Assembly: GCF_018446385.1 (NCBI RefSeq)
Contig: NC_055996.1
Coordinates: 130,434,532-130,498,531 of the forward strand
DNA: 64,000 bases
Source: Zingiber officinale
Taxonomy: Eukaryota > Streptophyta > Magnoliopsida > Zingiberales > Zingiberaceae
Direction: 5' to 3'
Both the position numbers and the translations under genes were made by a program. Shown in pieces: positions 23,731-36,651 of this stretch. The notes beneath the pieces are model-generated. The model was not told where the DNA came from and ran no database searches. It was given only the letters and a program-made list of their open reading frames with translations. The first letter of the stretch is position 1, and the number at the start of each line of letters is the position of its first letter.

Positions 23731-26700
23731 TGTAAAATACAACACCCAAATATAACCTTAACGAAATTTTTAGAAATTTTATGAGAATTTTTTGGAACTC
23801 GTATAACGAATTTAAGGGGATCAAATATTGGGCCATGAGAAAGTCTATTTAAACTATCCCATTTAAACGAGGAAATATTTATTTTTTTTATTCCTTTTTT
23901 TTCTTTTTTTTCTTCCCTTACCTGTGCCCTAATCCTCACCGCGCCACCCCTAGGGGTGGGGGAAAATATCAAAATTTCGGTATACCACACATATCGTACC
24001 GAAATTTACCGAACTATACTGATTTTACGATATATCAAAAATTTCGATACGGTAAAATACCGTACCAAAATTTTCGGTATCGGTATCGGTATATGTTTTT
24101 TTAGTGAAAATTTCGATATACCATATCGATACCGAAAATTTACTCTAAACGATATAAATACTAGAAATTCGGTATACCAAAATTCGGTATACCGAAATTT
24201 TGGTACAGTATCGGTATAAAAAAATTTTATACCGTATTTTTTAGTACGGTAACGGTATGGGAGTTGGTGGTTCGGTATACCGTACCGAACCACCCCTGGC
24301 CACCCCCTTGCTCCCGACGCCTTCTCCACTTCGCCTTCCCTAGCCGACGGTGCTGCCCCCACATCGTTTCCTTTTCTCCCTCGCGAATAAAACTGATGGC
24401 AAGGAGAAATCGGACACTTCTTCTCCCCGATCCCTCTTCCTTCTTGCTCTTCTCGACGCCGACCCCCTCCTGATCTCTCTGTGCACCGCTGCCGACCACC
24501 ACGGACACATGATGACAACCAAGGCCCGAAGCCGACCCGATGCCGACAGTTGCTAGCTCTGATCGTTGTAGCTAGCCGTCAGCCTCTTCCACATGCTGCC
24601 TCTTCCTATTGCACATCGTCATCGACCATCGAGCCTTGACACCGCCCTGCACAAGTTGATCTCCAGCCAAGGGGGAATCCGGGCCCTAACTCCGCTGGGT
24701 TTGGTTGTGGTCGGCCTATCAGACGGGTATTTCCTTCTTCTGTACCCTGATATTGAACGACGACTGTTGATTTCTTCCTTGTCTAATTCAACAGTAGCTT
24801 GCGGTATCTTCTATCAGAGAGGAAATCTGTTGGTACAAAGATTAGCTTCCTTGCAGTGTCGGCAACAAATCTATGGCAGCAGTAAGATTCGGCAGCTACT
24901 CCTCAGGGCAGTGGACAGTGGTGATCTGGGATGTGATTGAGAGGTGAGGGCTTGGTTCTTAATTCTGGCTCTGTTATGGTTCGATTCTGTTGTGAACCTC
25001 ACCGGCAATTGAAGAGGAAGAGAAAGGTGTATTCAGTACCGACAGCTTCTTCCGGCAGCACCCTCCCTGACTGTGAATTTAGGTAAGGTGTAGAGAATTT
25101 GGTTTCTTTGTTATAGCCTACACCCAGATTGAATCTAGGGAAGGTTAGAAATGAATTGTTCTTAATTTGATTTAAGGTTAGGTTGATTATGTATATATTT
25201 TAATCTAATTGAATAGTCGGATAGTTAGGGTTAGTAAATCTAACTCTAGTTGACCTATAGATTATAATCAGTGGATTAATCAATAGATCGGGTTAGTGAT
25301 TATATCGATTAGGGAATTTTATTTAGCTATTTAACTCATATGATTCTAGCTAAATAAAAGTTATACATATGATTGATGTAGGACTTTGATTCGAGACGGA
25401 CGTCTTGATGTAGGATTTCTGGTCAAGATCTTCTTTTGAGGCGGGTACCTTGACTTATCTTTAGGTATTGTCATTTGATATGCATAGTAGATTTTAATGA
25501 ATAGTAATGATTATGTTCATATCTGCATCGATATGTCACTACGTGTTACCTGTTGCATGCTTGATTTGCTTACCTATTTTACATTCATTACCCTTTTGAT
25601 TATTTATGTTCATAGTGGTAGTGACATATCATGCCTTATGATATACTAGACTAGACATTTACCATATCTGATGCGTGTACCTACACCTTCTTATTTGAGC
25701 TATTTATTTTGGTACATGTTTTATGGAGGTAGATATGGTCAGGATTTCATGCTTAGTGTTATGCACCATCTTGCATGATTGCATGCTGAGCGATTGGTAG
25801 TCCCATTATTATTGAGTTCATCGCTAGTTACACGGATCTGCACACACAATCACTCATGGGTTAGTGGTATATCAGGCAGGGTGTGTGGTAGTTTGCTCTG
25901 TCAGTGCTCCGCTGGTCCACTCATGGGTAGCGTGACGTAGCGTGGTAGCACGATAGGGCTCCCTCCTCTGGACTGTCTCAAACATTGAGCTCCCCCTACT
26001 TATGATCTGGGGTAGGAGGATAGGTATACTCCGACAGTATCCTATTCACTCGGTCACTCATCAGGAGCAGTTATGGCAGAGTGCACAGTTGTCATAGCCC
26101 TACCCACTCGGTCTCACCACCGTGTGTGAGATGGTTGACTGACGTCAGGGGTGATCATGTCATTTGCATCATATGCATGGATTGTATTTATTGTTTGTGT
26201 TTGCTGCACTTTGTTTGCTATGTATTTGGTGGATGCATATAATTGACATGCATACAGGAGATATGATATTTTCGGTCTGACGACCTTATTATCCTGATAG
26301 GAGGTCCCGGTGAGTACAACTTCTCTCATTCCTTTTAGTTTTGCATTTTCCATTATTATTTCAGGAGACTGTACGCATAATTGATACCATTGATTATTTC
26401 TTACTATGCATGTCAGTTTAGTATCCGCTGAGTGTTGGACTCACCCCGTTGATATATTTTCTATTTTAGGTTGATGCTGTCAGGAGGTTCCAGTCGCTAA
26501 TACCCACCCTAAGTCGCGACAGTTTTCTATCTTTGAACTTTTGGTTTCCTAGTTATGTTCCTACATACTTATGATGGGTGGTTGTACTCGAGGATTTTTA
26601 TATCGAGTTTTGATATACTACCTTTGTTTTTCCGCTGCAATGGTTTTCCGTTGTGGGTTGTGTTTTCCTCGAGTAGTGGTATAGGTTTATTAAACTGTGT

Positions 26701-26901
26701 GGTTGTGAATTGTTGTGTAATCAGTCGGAGGCTGAATTATATAAACTGCGTGGTTGCTTAAATATTTTATTGTATATGTTTGGGTCGTGTTGGCCGAGGT
26801 TTGTGAGCCATGAGGGTTATGTAGATGAGTTTTATATTGTCACCCGTACAAGGAAGATGTTGTCGAAATTTTCTCGATAGGGATTTTATCGGGGCGTGAC
26901 A
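23731..26901 (+). mobile_element. Solo gypsy-type LTR in the neprosin pseudogene intron
   Basis: The insert starts TGTAAAATAC and ends GGGGCGTGACA, with TTTTT on both sides (23726-23730 and 26902-26906). The length is 3171 bp including a 348-bp MITE. No coding region, primer site or second LTR is present, so it is a solo LTR left by recombination. Its right half matches 9930-12345. The target duplication is a homopolymer, which weakens that single line of evidence, but both borders coincide with where gene 1 and gene 2 introns stop aligning. Confidence 0.75.
23951..24298. mobile_element. hAT-type MITE with perfect 8-bp target duplication
   Basis: The 348-bp element begins TAGGGGTGG and ends CCACCCCTG, giving a nine-base terminal inverted repeat with one mismatch. 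It is flanked by GCCACCCC on both sides (23943-23950 and 24299-24306). Its interior is dense with CGGTATACCG and TTCGGTA motifs, the subterminal repeats typical of hAT elements. It has no coding capacity. Confidence 0.88.
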
Positions 26902-27343
26902 TTTTTAAGCGTATATGTTGCATATAATAATGGATGGAGGATCCTGAATTTGGTAACTGGTGGTTGTCAATAGTGGATAGGAATCTTGGATATTGGCCAA
27001 AGGAGCTTTTCCCTAATTTAGACGTGTCGAAATTGATACAATTTGGAGGTCAAGTGCGTACACCCAACAATGAGGCGTCTCCTCCTATGGGGAATGGTCA
27101 TTCTCCCCAAGAAGGGTATGATAAAGCCAGCTTTTTTATATGCATGCACAGTTCTTAGGGGATGGCCAGCAACCATTCACTCCGGGCTTAGACAGGGCGT
27201 CTCTGAGAAAGACTGCAGATGACAAATATTATCAAATTGTAGGAGATGCTCCATCCAGAGGTGTTTGGGATGTTGCTTATGGTGGACCGGGTGGGTTGAC
27301 TATCATTGATTTAATAATAAATCATAATCTCTTTATCGAATAA

Positions 27344-28880
27344 GAAAGGAAAGGGGTTTTCTATCATTTATACTAATTGCAATGCACTTTTCATGGATAA
27401 GTTTGTATATTCATTTGATTAAACGGAGATTGTCATACGACTTAAAAGACACAGTTTGAGTTGCCAAAATAGCCTATGGTAAAATGTAAAATAAAATTAT
27501 GTACAATAGATTAATGTAATTCAATCTTTTCCTGAGATGATGGATATTTTGTGCACTGCCTTTTGGAATCTCTATTTTGACTAACAATTTATAAAATTTG
27601 AATAGAAAATAAGAATATTATCTACAGACATATGAATTATTAAAAATGGGGGTAAATAGTCCAAGGTAAGGTTATGGGTAAAGAATTGAAATGCTAAAAA
27701 ATGAATATTTATTGAGGAAAATTGGATTTACCAAACATTAATCTTGGCAAGTCATATCCATGTTGATAATTTTAAATTAACTTAATAAAGCATTTAAAGC
27801 AATCGACTTTTAATTAATTATTTTTTAAAAAACTAATAGACTTTTAGCAAAAGGTGATTGATTATACTCATCTAAGACATCACTCACAATCTATCCCTAA
27901 ATTATATGAAGAAAGATAAATTATATAATTAATTTATAGTCTATCGTCAAGTGACTAAAGGGTGGAAGGAGTTTAGCCGACCATCAAATAGCTATATAAT
28001 GAGAATTTTTTTTTCCCAAAAGATATACACACACTAAGAATTTATCTCTATTTAATTTATTATATGAATCTATCATTTTCTAACTAACTAAATACTTGTG
28101 GAGGCTTCAAAATGTATTCCTTTGCATTATGGATAATGGTGCATGACTATTTCATTAACGAGTAAAATAATTTGAAAAGGATGAACTTACTTTTTTTTTT
28201 TTTTTTTTTTTTTGGCTAAGGCATCCTATTAAAAAAATACCAAAAATATACCTATCTTCTAGCTAACCTTAGTTTTTTACTTCCAATGAAAGATTTGGCT
28301 AGTGATTATTATTTTATTTGTGATATAGTACAGTCTTCCAAGTCTCTAGGATAGGGTTGAGTTTAGTAGTGCGGAAAAGAATTATTATCATAGGGTAAGG
28401 ATTCAAATCTTGGTAAAGTTGAGGAAAAAAGTCTTCCCTACATTGATCAACTATAACTTCCCGATTTACCTCCTCACAAATGGTCATGGAGGCAATCGTA
28501 TTGGGCCGCTGAATGACAGATTCAACTTTTTGCTACCATAGTGCAGTCCTCCAAACTGATAATTACTCATATTCCTATTGTTAATCAGTTGGCTTATACA
28601 CTCATTAAGTCACTTTCTCTACTTCAATTGTTAACTATTTTCATTAAGATTAATGTCATCTATAAAACACCATCTTAAACTAGAGTTGTAGCAACAAAAA
28701 GTTCAATACAAATAAATTTTATTTGCTTCGTAATCTTCTCATTTTTCTTTAAATTCCTTTTTATACTATTTCTTCCTTCACCTGCTGGAACTTCAGAGGG
28801 ACCATATTGAATTCTCCCGGCAATTAATTAATTGTGAGAAGAAAAGGAATATATGTGATGCATGGTTGTTTTAACTTTGC
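27344..28880. other. AT-rich spacer
   Basis: No gene recognised. A T homopolymer of about 26 bases lies at 28190-28215, a likely sequencing or assembly weak point. Confidence 0.5.
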
Positions 28881-29099
28881 TTTTTTAGAAAAATTATGGG
28901 TAGAAAAAATATCGAAAATTTTAGTATATTGTATTGATATTTACCGTTTATACTAAAAATTTTAGTATACCGAAATTAAAGTTTGGCATAGTATTATGTT
29001 GTACCAAAATTTTCGATATTAGTATAATATTTATTATTTTTTGATATTTCAGTATATACCGAAATACCCAATATTTTTTTTATAAATTATTAATTATTT

Positions 29100-29425
29100 T
29101 ACTTTCGTAATACAGTAGCTACTACAACACAAAGTATCTATTATAATTGTAGAAGCTACGTAGCTACTACAATACAAAGTAGTCGCTAATTGCTACAACA
29201 TAAAGTAATGCTACAATTGCAGAAGCTACTAGTTGTTACAATATACAGTAGCTGCTATAATTGAAAAAGCTACTTAGATGCTACAATTGTAAAAGCTATG
29301 TAGTTGCTACAATACAAAGTAATTGCTAGCTACTAATACACAAAGTAGCTGCTACAATTGTAGAATCTACGTAGCTACTACAATTGTAGAAGCTACGTAG
29401 CTGCTACAATATATACTATGTGTTG
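29100..29425. repeat. Minisatellite of AGCTACGTAGCTGCTACAAT-type units
   Basis: Repeats of CTACAATTGTAGAAGCTACG and CTGCTACAATACAAAGTAG, themselves rich in short palindromes, fill one unit of the array. The sequence that follows (29420-29680) recurs at 56124-56369. Confidence 0.7.
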
Positions 29426-32018
29426 TAGGTTTGTAGCAGCTATGAACTCGTATTTGTTACAGCATGATTAAACAATCATAACCACGTTGTAGCAGCTATG
29501 GTTCCATAGTTACTGCAACAGTTAATCATGAACTTTCTTTTGTAATCAATACTTTAATTTATTAATGATGGATCATGTTTTTCAAATCTTATTATTGTTT
29601 GTTGTCAATTTATTAATGCTCTAAATAGGAGCATTATGTTGTTTCTGAATTGGTTATATTTCTTAGTGTCAAAAATATTTCAATATATCAAAATCATCAC
29701 TATGACCAGTATACGATACTATACTAAAAATTCGGTATAACAAATTTCCGATATCAGTAAAAAAAATTTTATACTAAAATTTTTAATATGATATATGATA
29801 TCATATACAAATTTTGATATATCGCATCGAACGAACCCTAAGAAAAATATAGATTGGCAATAATCTTCATGTTTACATGCTCTATATAATTAATATTATT
29901 CTAATATTAATTTAAATTATTTCAATATTAATCTCAATTATTCTAACTTAATAGAATTAGTTTAACTTGATTAAATATTAATATTATAGCAAAAACAAAT
30001 ACAAATTTAAATTAACAAAAAAACAAACACATAAGTCCACTTAAATTAAACATTAAATCTACTCTTAAAACATAAACATAATCATATAACTGCGGTATTA
30101 ACAAAACCCATACTTTATCATTATAGCAATTGCTAAAATCATAACTACTATAATAAAAGATAAAAAATGTTGTCATCTCGATTTCTTCTCAATATTCTTC
30201 TGCAATTGTGCATCAGCAAATTCTGTTGTACATCTTCTAGATAATGCACATGATCACTATTAAAATCATTAAACAAAGTGTAATAATAATTGACACCAAA
30301 AACAAATTTAATGGTTTGTGTGGATGATGATGTTTGAAATTTGTAACACCGTATTGACCACTATCCATCTGTAAAAAAGAATTATAAATATCATTTAATT
30401 AAAAAATTAAACAATATTAAAAATTTTGAAGACGAAAAAGAACTGTTAGTTGATTATTTATTAAAAAAGAATAGTTCGCCACTTCTGCGGCGAGGTTGCA
30501 AGGTTAGTTTGGGACCTTGTCGTGGTGTTACCCCGAGTTCACGACTACCCAGTGAGGCTGTAGTTTGTGGTAGCAATGCCTTGATAAGATGAGGCACTCA
30601 GAGAGAAGCCGCGGTGAGATCGTGAACTCACGGCGATGCCGTGGTAGGACAGCGAATTCACAAGAGTATTATGTGACTTCTGATTTTGTTATATTTCTTA
30701 GTGTCAAAATAATTTCAGCATATCAAAATCTTCGGTACAATCAGTATGCAATTTATATTGTATTAAAAATTTAATATACCAAAACTTTGATATAATAAAT
30801 TTTCGGTATGGTAAGGATATAAATTTTTTTATACCAAAATTTTTAGTATAAAATATAGTATCGAATATAAAACTCGATATACCGTATCGTACCAACCCTA
30901 GGAAAAACATAGATTGGGCACTTCCTTACTTGGTATACTAGATGTTTACCGGCTTTATATAATTAATATTATTCTAATATTAATTTAAATTATTTCAATA
31001 TCAATCTCAATTATTCTAACTTAATAAAATTAGTTTAACTTATTAAATATTAATATTATAGCAAAAAATAATACAAATTTAAATTGAAAAAAAAACACTC
31101 AAATCCACTTAAATTAAACATTAAGTCTACTCTTAAAATATAAATATAATGATATCATCCAACTAGCGGCAAATTTTGCTGTACATCTTGTGGTAAAACA
31201 AAAGAAATCCGGTTAACTTCATTGATTATTTCTAAAGTGATCAATTTAATTTAGTCCTATGAAAATTTTTCATCGCCTATTAGGAAAAATTAGAAAATTC
31301 AATATCCTTTAATTGTACTCTCTATTTAGAGAAAAAATTCCTATAAATATTATAACTGGGGATCAAATCATATATGTCAGGATGATAACCTAAATACTTA
31401 CTATTATCTAGTAGATAATGCAAGTAATCAGACGATGATGTTTGAAATTTATAACAACGAATTGATCATTATCCATCCTGAAAAAAAATGTATAAATATC
31501 AATTAAATTAAAAAAATTAAACAATATTAAAAATTTAGAAGACAGGGATAGGAGCGGTTTGTCGATTATTTGTTAAAAAAAATAATTAAAAAATAGTACA
31601 CCGCCGTGGCGAGGTTGAAAGGCTTGGAGCTTTGTTACGCCATTACCTTGAGTTTGCGACTTTCTCATGATGCTGCAGTTTGTGGTAGCGATGTTGTAGT
31701 GAGACGATAAACTCATAGAGAAGCCGCAGCGAGGCCGTGAACTCACGACGATGCCATGGTAAGATAGCAAATTTCATAAAAGTATTACGTTACTTCTGAA
31801 TTGGTTATATTTTTTAATGTTATAGTAATTTTAGTATATTGAAATTTTAGATATACTAAAATCTACCGTTGGAGCAGTATACAATTTATACTGTATCGAA
31901 AATTTAGTATACTAATATTTCGGTATATTAAATTTTCAGTACGATATAGATATAATTTTTTTATACTGAAATTTATGGTACATTATACGATATCATATAA
32001 AAATTCGGTATATCATAT

Positions 32019-32746
32019 TGTTGGGGTTCAATCCCACATTAGAAAGATTTAATAAAGATCATGAGTTTAAAAAGATGTAGGATGTCTCTGTTGGCATAAG
32101 ACCTTTGGGGAGAGCCAAAGAGCAAAGTCATGAGGGTCTAGGCCCAAAGTAGACAATATCATATTATTATGGAGATATGTGGATATCCTTTGGGCACAAC
32201 ACATGATATTAGAGCTATGGTCCAAACCAAATGTCATGTGGCATAGCCTTGAACGAAGTTGAGGGTAGACTCGGAGCTGGTCATGAGTGATCAGATGCTT
32301 GTGGGAGGATCGGAGCAGGTTAGGGTGACTGGATACTTGCAAGAGGGGCGAGTAGGTCAGGGGACCGGATGCTCACGGAAGGCCCGAAATAGGTCAGGGT
32401 GACCAGATACTCACAAGGAGACCTGGAGCAGGTTAGGGTGACAGGATACTTGCGGGGAGGTGAGTAGGTCAGGGTGTTCGGTTGTTTGTGGGGAGGATTG
32501 AAGCAGGTCAAGAGTGACCAGCTGTTTGCTGGGGGCCCAAACCATGAGAGTAATGGTAATCCTTTGTTTAAGCTGAGGATTATTGGATTTTAATCAAAGT
32601 CCCACATTAGAAAGATTTGATAAAGATTATGGATTTAAAATGATATAGGAAATCTCCATTGGCATGAGACCTTTTAGGGAGAGCCGAAGAACAAAGTCAT
32701 AAGGGTCTAGTCCAAAGTGGAAAATATCATATTATTGTAGAGATGC
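32019..32746 (+). mobile_element. TRIM-like miniature LTR retrotransposon
   Basis: Two direct repeats of about 165-185 bp (from 32019 and from 32581) share CCCACATTAGAAAGATTT, GGGAGAGCC, AAAGTCAT and AATATCATATTATT. After the first comes TATTAGAGCTATGG, close to an iMet primer-binding site; before the second lies a purine-rich AAGCTGAGGAT. The 380-bp interior has no coding region and is mostly a 37-38 bp minisatellite. This layout is that of a TRIM. The right repeat is truncated where the array unit resumes. Confidence 0.7.
32270..32535. repeat. 37-38 bp minisatellite inside the TRIM
   Basis: About seven units carry GCAGGTYAGGGTGAC and GGATACTTGC-like segments. Several can pair GGTC with GACC, as in the hairpins of the copia LTRs further right. 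Confidence 0.65.
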
Positions 32747-32833
32747 ACTTGCTTGGTATACCATCTGGTTTGGATGTTGTAAGGTTTGGAGCTTGATTGA
32801 AGTCAGCAATACCCTGAGTAGGCAATCGAGCTT

Positions 32834-32881
32834 TCTCGTGAGCACCCGGTCCCCTGACCTACTCGCCCCTCTTGCAAGTAT
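32834..32881 (-). repeat. Inverted 47-bp copy of TRIM minisatellite
   Basis: This segment is an almost exact reverse complement of 32333-32376 and neighbouring bases (GTGAGCACCCGGTCCCCTGA...). It sits inside an array unit 460 bp away from its source, outside the TRIM. It has no target duplication that I can see. Confidence 0.7.
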
Positions 32882-34349
32882 CCACTTTGGTAAGATAACG
32901 AACTCACATAGTGGCGAGACCGTGAACTCGCAACAACGTCGTGGTAAGACGGCGAACTCACCAAAAATTTGGTATACTAAAGTTTCAGTATAATAAATTT
33001 TTGATACAGTGTCAATATAATTTTTTTATATTGAAATTTTTGGTACAATATATAATATTATATATATAACTTAATATATACTACTGAGTTCCAATGAGAG
33101 GGACGAAAAGGAGGAAGAAGCCATAGAAATTGAAGTAGAGGCTAATTGTGAGGCCGACACGAGGAGGACCGCTAAGATAGTGAATCTATCTTGAAGTAGA
33201 GGCTGATAGATTCTGTTTTGACGCTCCATATGTCCAATTAATATAGAGAATCACGTTGGAACTCATTTCATGGACCTCATCTTTTGACCCCCTTGCTTTA
33301 AGATTTTCACCGAACGCATTTGATGGACCGCAAAAACATAACTAATCATTACAATAATTGCTAAAATGATAACTACTATAATAAAAGATCTAAAATGTTG
33401 TCATCTTGATTTTTTTCTCGATTTCTTCTTCAATTGTGCAGCAGCAGCAAATTCTGTTGTACATCTTATGTATAATGCACATGATCAATATTGAAATTAT
33501 TAAACAAAGTATAATAATAATTGACACCAAAAACCAATTAATGGTTAGGGTGGAGGATGATGTTTGAAATTAAATTTGTAACAATGATTTGATTACTAAT
33601 CCATCTTATAAAACAAAATTATAAATATCAATTTAATTAAAAAATTAAACAAAATTAAATACTCAGAAGGAGGGATAGCAGCTGTTTGTTGATTATTTAT
33701 TAAAAAAAATAATTCAAAATGATTCACCATTGTCGTAGCAAGGTTGCAAGGTTTAGAGCCTTATTGTGGCTAGCATTACCCCGAGTTTGCGACCTCCCAG
33801 CAACATCGCAGTTTGTGGCAGCAACGTCGTGGTAAGATGACGAACTCACAAAGAAGCTATGGTGAGGCCGTGAACTCGCAGCAACACTATGGTAAGACAG
33901 CGAACTCATAGGAGTATTATGTAGCTTTTGAATTAGTTATATTTCTTAGTGTCAAAGTGATTTCGTATACCAAAATTTTTAGTATACCAAAATCTTCAGT
34001 ACAATTGTATGCAATTTATACGGTACTAAAAATTAAGTATACCGAAGTTTCGGTATACTAAATTTTCGGTATGGTATCAATATAAATTTTTTTATACTAA
34101 AATTTTTGGTACAGTATAATCGGTATATCGTAATGTACTAGTCCTAGGAAAAACATAGATTAGGCCTGATCTTACTTGCTTGGTATACCATATGTTTACG
34201 GACTCTATGTTTATATTATTCTAATATTAATTTAAATTATTTCAATATTACTCTCAATTATTCTAACTTAATAGAATTAGTTTAACTTGATTAAATATTA
34301 ATATTATAGCAAAACAAATACAAATTTAAATTGACAAAAAAACACACAC

Positions 34350-34807
34350 AACTTGTGTGAGCAATCGATTATAACCCAACCAATTAAATAAAAAATTAAA
34401 CCGACCAAAATTTTTTTGAACCAATCAAACCAACCAAACTTTTTAAAAAAGCTGAATCGACCAAACCAATAAAACATCGATTAATTTAGTTTTTGATCGA
34501 AATAATCGAATTTTTTGTTTGGTTTAGTTTGATTAGGTTTGCTTTTGATTTAGTTTGGCTCAACTCATAATATCAGTTCGAGTTGGTTTGGTTTAGTTCT
34601 GGTTTGATTTAGTTTAACTCAAAATATCGGTTTAATTGGTTTAATCAGTTTAACCAAATTTTAATTTTCAAAACTAAATCTGAATCGATTAAATCGATAT
34701 TTCTAGAAAAGAAAAAAAATGAAATTTTGAATTAATCGAACTGAATTTTTAACTTTGGCCAGTTCGGTCGGTTAATTCGGCTTAGCCGAACTTTTACTCA
34801 CCTCTAG
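34350..34807. mobile_element. Probable hAT-like MITE
   Basis: The segment is rich in GGTTTAGTTTGG and TCGGTTAATTCGG motifs and ends ACTCACCTCTAG, typical of hAT-related MITE ends. The left end (TTGTGTGAGCAATCG) is only a weak inverted match and no 8-bp duplication was found. The array unit breaks off at its left border. Confidence 0.4.
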
Positions 34808-34909
34808 ACAGTGCTTTGATCAGGAAGTTGTAATGCCTTTGTTTCTCTCACTCGCTTCTTGATTGCAATTCTCGACGCCACCTCTTTGCGCATACGCATA
34901 AGTTAGACC

Positions 34910-36450
34910 TGTTAGTTAGTATCTTTAATTGGTGGACTTAATTGTAAGTTGTGCATATAAGTACAAACCAAACCCATTAAAGTGATCTAACTTAGGCTTA
35001 TTGGGTTTCGGTTGTTGGACGTAAAACTTATATGTGTAGAACTTATAATCCCGCATATATTATCATCTATGTGTTTATAATAGATTTTCACTATATATAG
35101 GATTGGTCCCCAAAGGTTTAGAATATCATCATCTTGACACAACTCGTGGTTCCCCAATAGACCTAGAGTTTTTTCGGCGCTGTCAACCCTAAAACCCTTG
35201 GAAGACTTTCCTTTTGCTTCCGCACCACTCCTTTTTCTTTCGCGCCGTAAATCATAGGGCTGCAGAACTTCATCACAACGTTATAGATCCTTGATGACAT
35301 TGACAAACCACTGAAGATCTACTGTGATAATAAAGTAGCAGAACTTTATGCCAAGAATAATCGTAGTTCGTCAAAATCCAAGCACATCGACATCAAGTTT
35401 CTAGTGGTTAAAAAAGAGTCTAGAGTTGTTAGATCATGGTAGAGCACATTAGCATAGATTTAATATTGGCCGATCCACTTACCAAAGGCTTAATGCATAA
35501 GGTGTTTCATACGCATGTTGTGAATATGGAAGTTTTTATGGAAGAAAAACTCATCTAGCAAGAGTCTGTATTTATTTTATTGCTCTATGATTAATAAAGA
35601 CAACATTTGTTTTGATTATTGTACGTACTTAAAGTTTAAAATATTTATGTGAATTTATATATTTGTTTGACACTCTAACTATGATATCATCATTTACTGT
35701 TGCTGTTTAGTATTTGGTATTTATAAATATGATATAAATTTCTTTTGGAATCATACAGTTTGGATCATAATTTGTTATGTAGTTTAACAAAAAGTATTTT
35801 ATAAATATGATCTAACATCTTTTTAGGTCATCTTAGGACTAGTTGAAAATTAATATGTATTGATCATATTTCATATAATTTTCATTCTATACATTTACTT
35901 CTTGATCTATGTCATTAATGACATTGGTATTGTGATTATTGTTGGGGCTTGTTGTGATCATATACAGTAGCTATGATCTCTTTAGACCTATACCAATAAA
36001 GTTAATGGATCAGATTGTTTACAAGGGTATTCTCTACCCATAAAATTTGATATCAACTAAAATTTTACTTGTATTTCATATACAACTCACAAGTAGCCCA
36101 AGTGAAAGATTGTTAGTTATTATTTCTAATTGATGGCCTTAATTATAAATTATACATATGAGGACAAAACAAACCCATTAAAATAATCTAACTTAGACTT
36201 ATTGGATTTTGATTGTTGGATGTAGATCTTGTATGTTTAGAACCTATAGTCCCGCATCTATTATCATCTATGAGTTGATAATAGATGTCGACTATATATA
36301 GGATTAGTCCCTAAGGGTTTAGGGTATCATCATCTTGACACAACTAGTGGTTCCCCATTAGACCTAAAGTCTTTTCGACACCTTGAACCCTAAACCCCTT
36401 GGAAGACATTCCTTTTGCTTCTGTGCCACTTCTTCTTCTTCCTCAGGGTT
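34910..36450 (+). mobile_element. Copia deletion derivative with only an RNase H tail
   Basis: Two homologous blocks beginning TGTTAGTTA (34910 and 36112) share GACACAACT, GTGGTTCCCCA and CCCTTGGAAGAC segments and look like LTRs of roughly 350 bp. The interior from 35276 to 36111 encodes a degraded RNase H end (IYCDNK at about 35320, then SSKSKHIDIKFLV) followed by non-coding DNA and a purine-rich AAGTGAAAGAT. Gag, protease, integrase and reverse transcriptase are missing. The right end is uncertain. Confidence 0.7.
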
Positions 36451-36651
36451 TATTTCTAGACGACGCAAAAAACAAGGATATCTCTTCATTGAGGTTCCTT
36501 GGTCTTTAGTTATTTTTATGTTGTTATGTCATGATTAATTGTTGAAACTAGATCCATGCTTATATATATGTTTGTATATTTCTTATATGTGAATTCTTAT
36601 ACTGTTCTTAAAATCCATACGGGCTTAGGTTTTACAAGAACTATCAAGACC

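Larger units (their letters stand above)
17781..27343 (+). pseudogene. Second neprosin-domain gene copy, disrupted
   Basis: Exon remains are 17781-17933, 18024-18110, 18191-18405, 18518-18681, 18782-18835, 18930-18978 plus 23561-23661, and 26940 to about 27343. They align exon for exon with gene 1. Breaks are a two-base GT insertion at 18272-18273, giving TAG at 18284-18286; a one-base loss near 18557; copia-1 inserted in exon 6; a 3.2-kb solo LTR in intron 6; and a frameshift near 27132 in the last exon. Unlike gene 1, exon 6 keeps the full core (YQTGGVNLNCKG before the insertion, then IQVSATHVPGFSF after it). The end also differs, running to GGLTIIDLIINHN. The signal peptide and activation peptide are intact. 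It cannot make a complete product. Confidence 0.9.

Noticed and set aside
24006-24940. Several open frames on both strands around the hAT MITE
   Set aside because: They lie within a solo LTR and a MITE and match no family.
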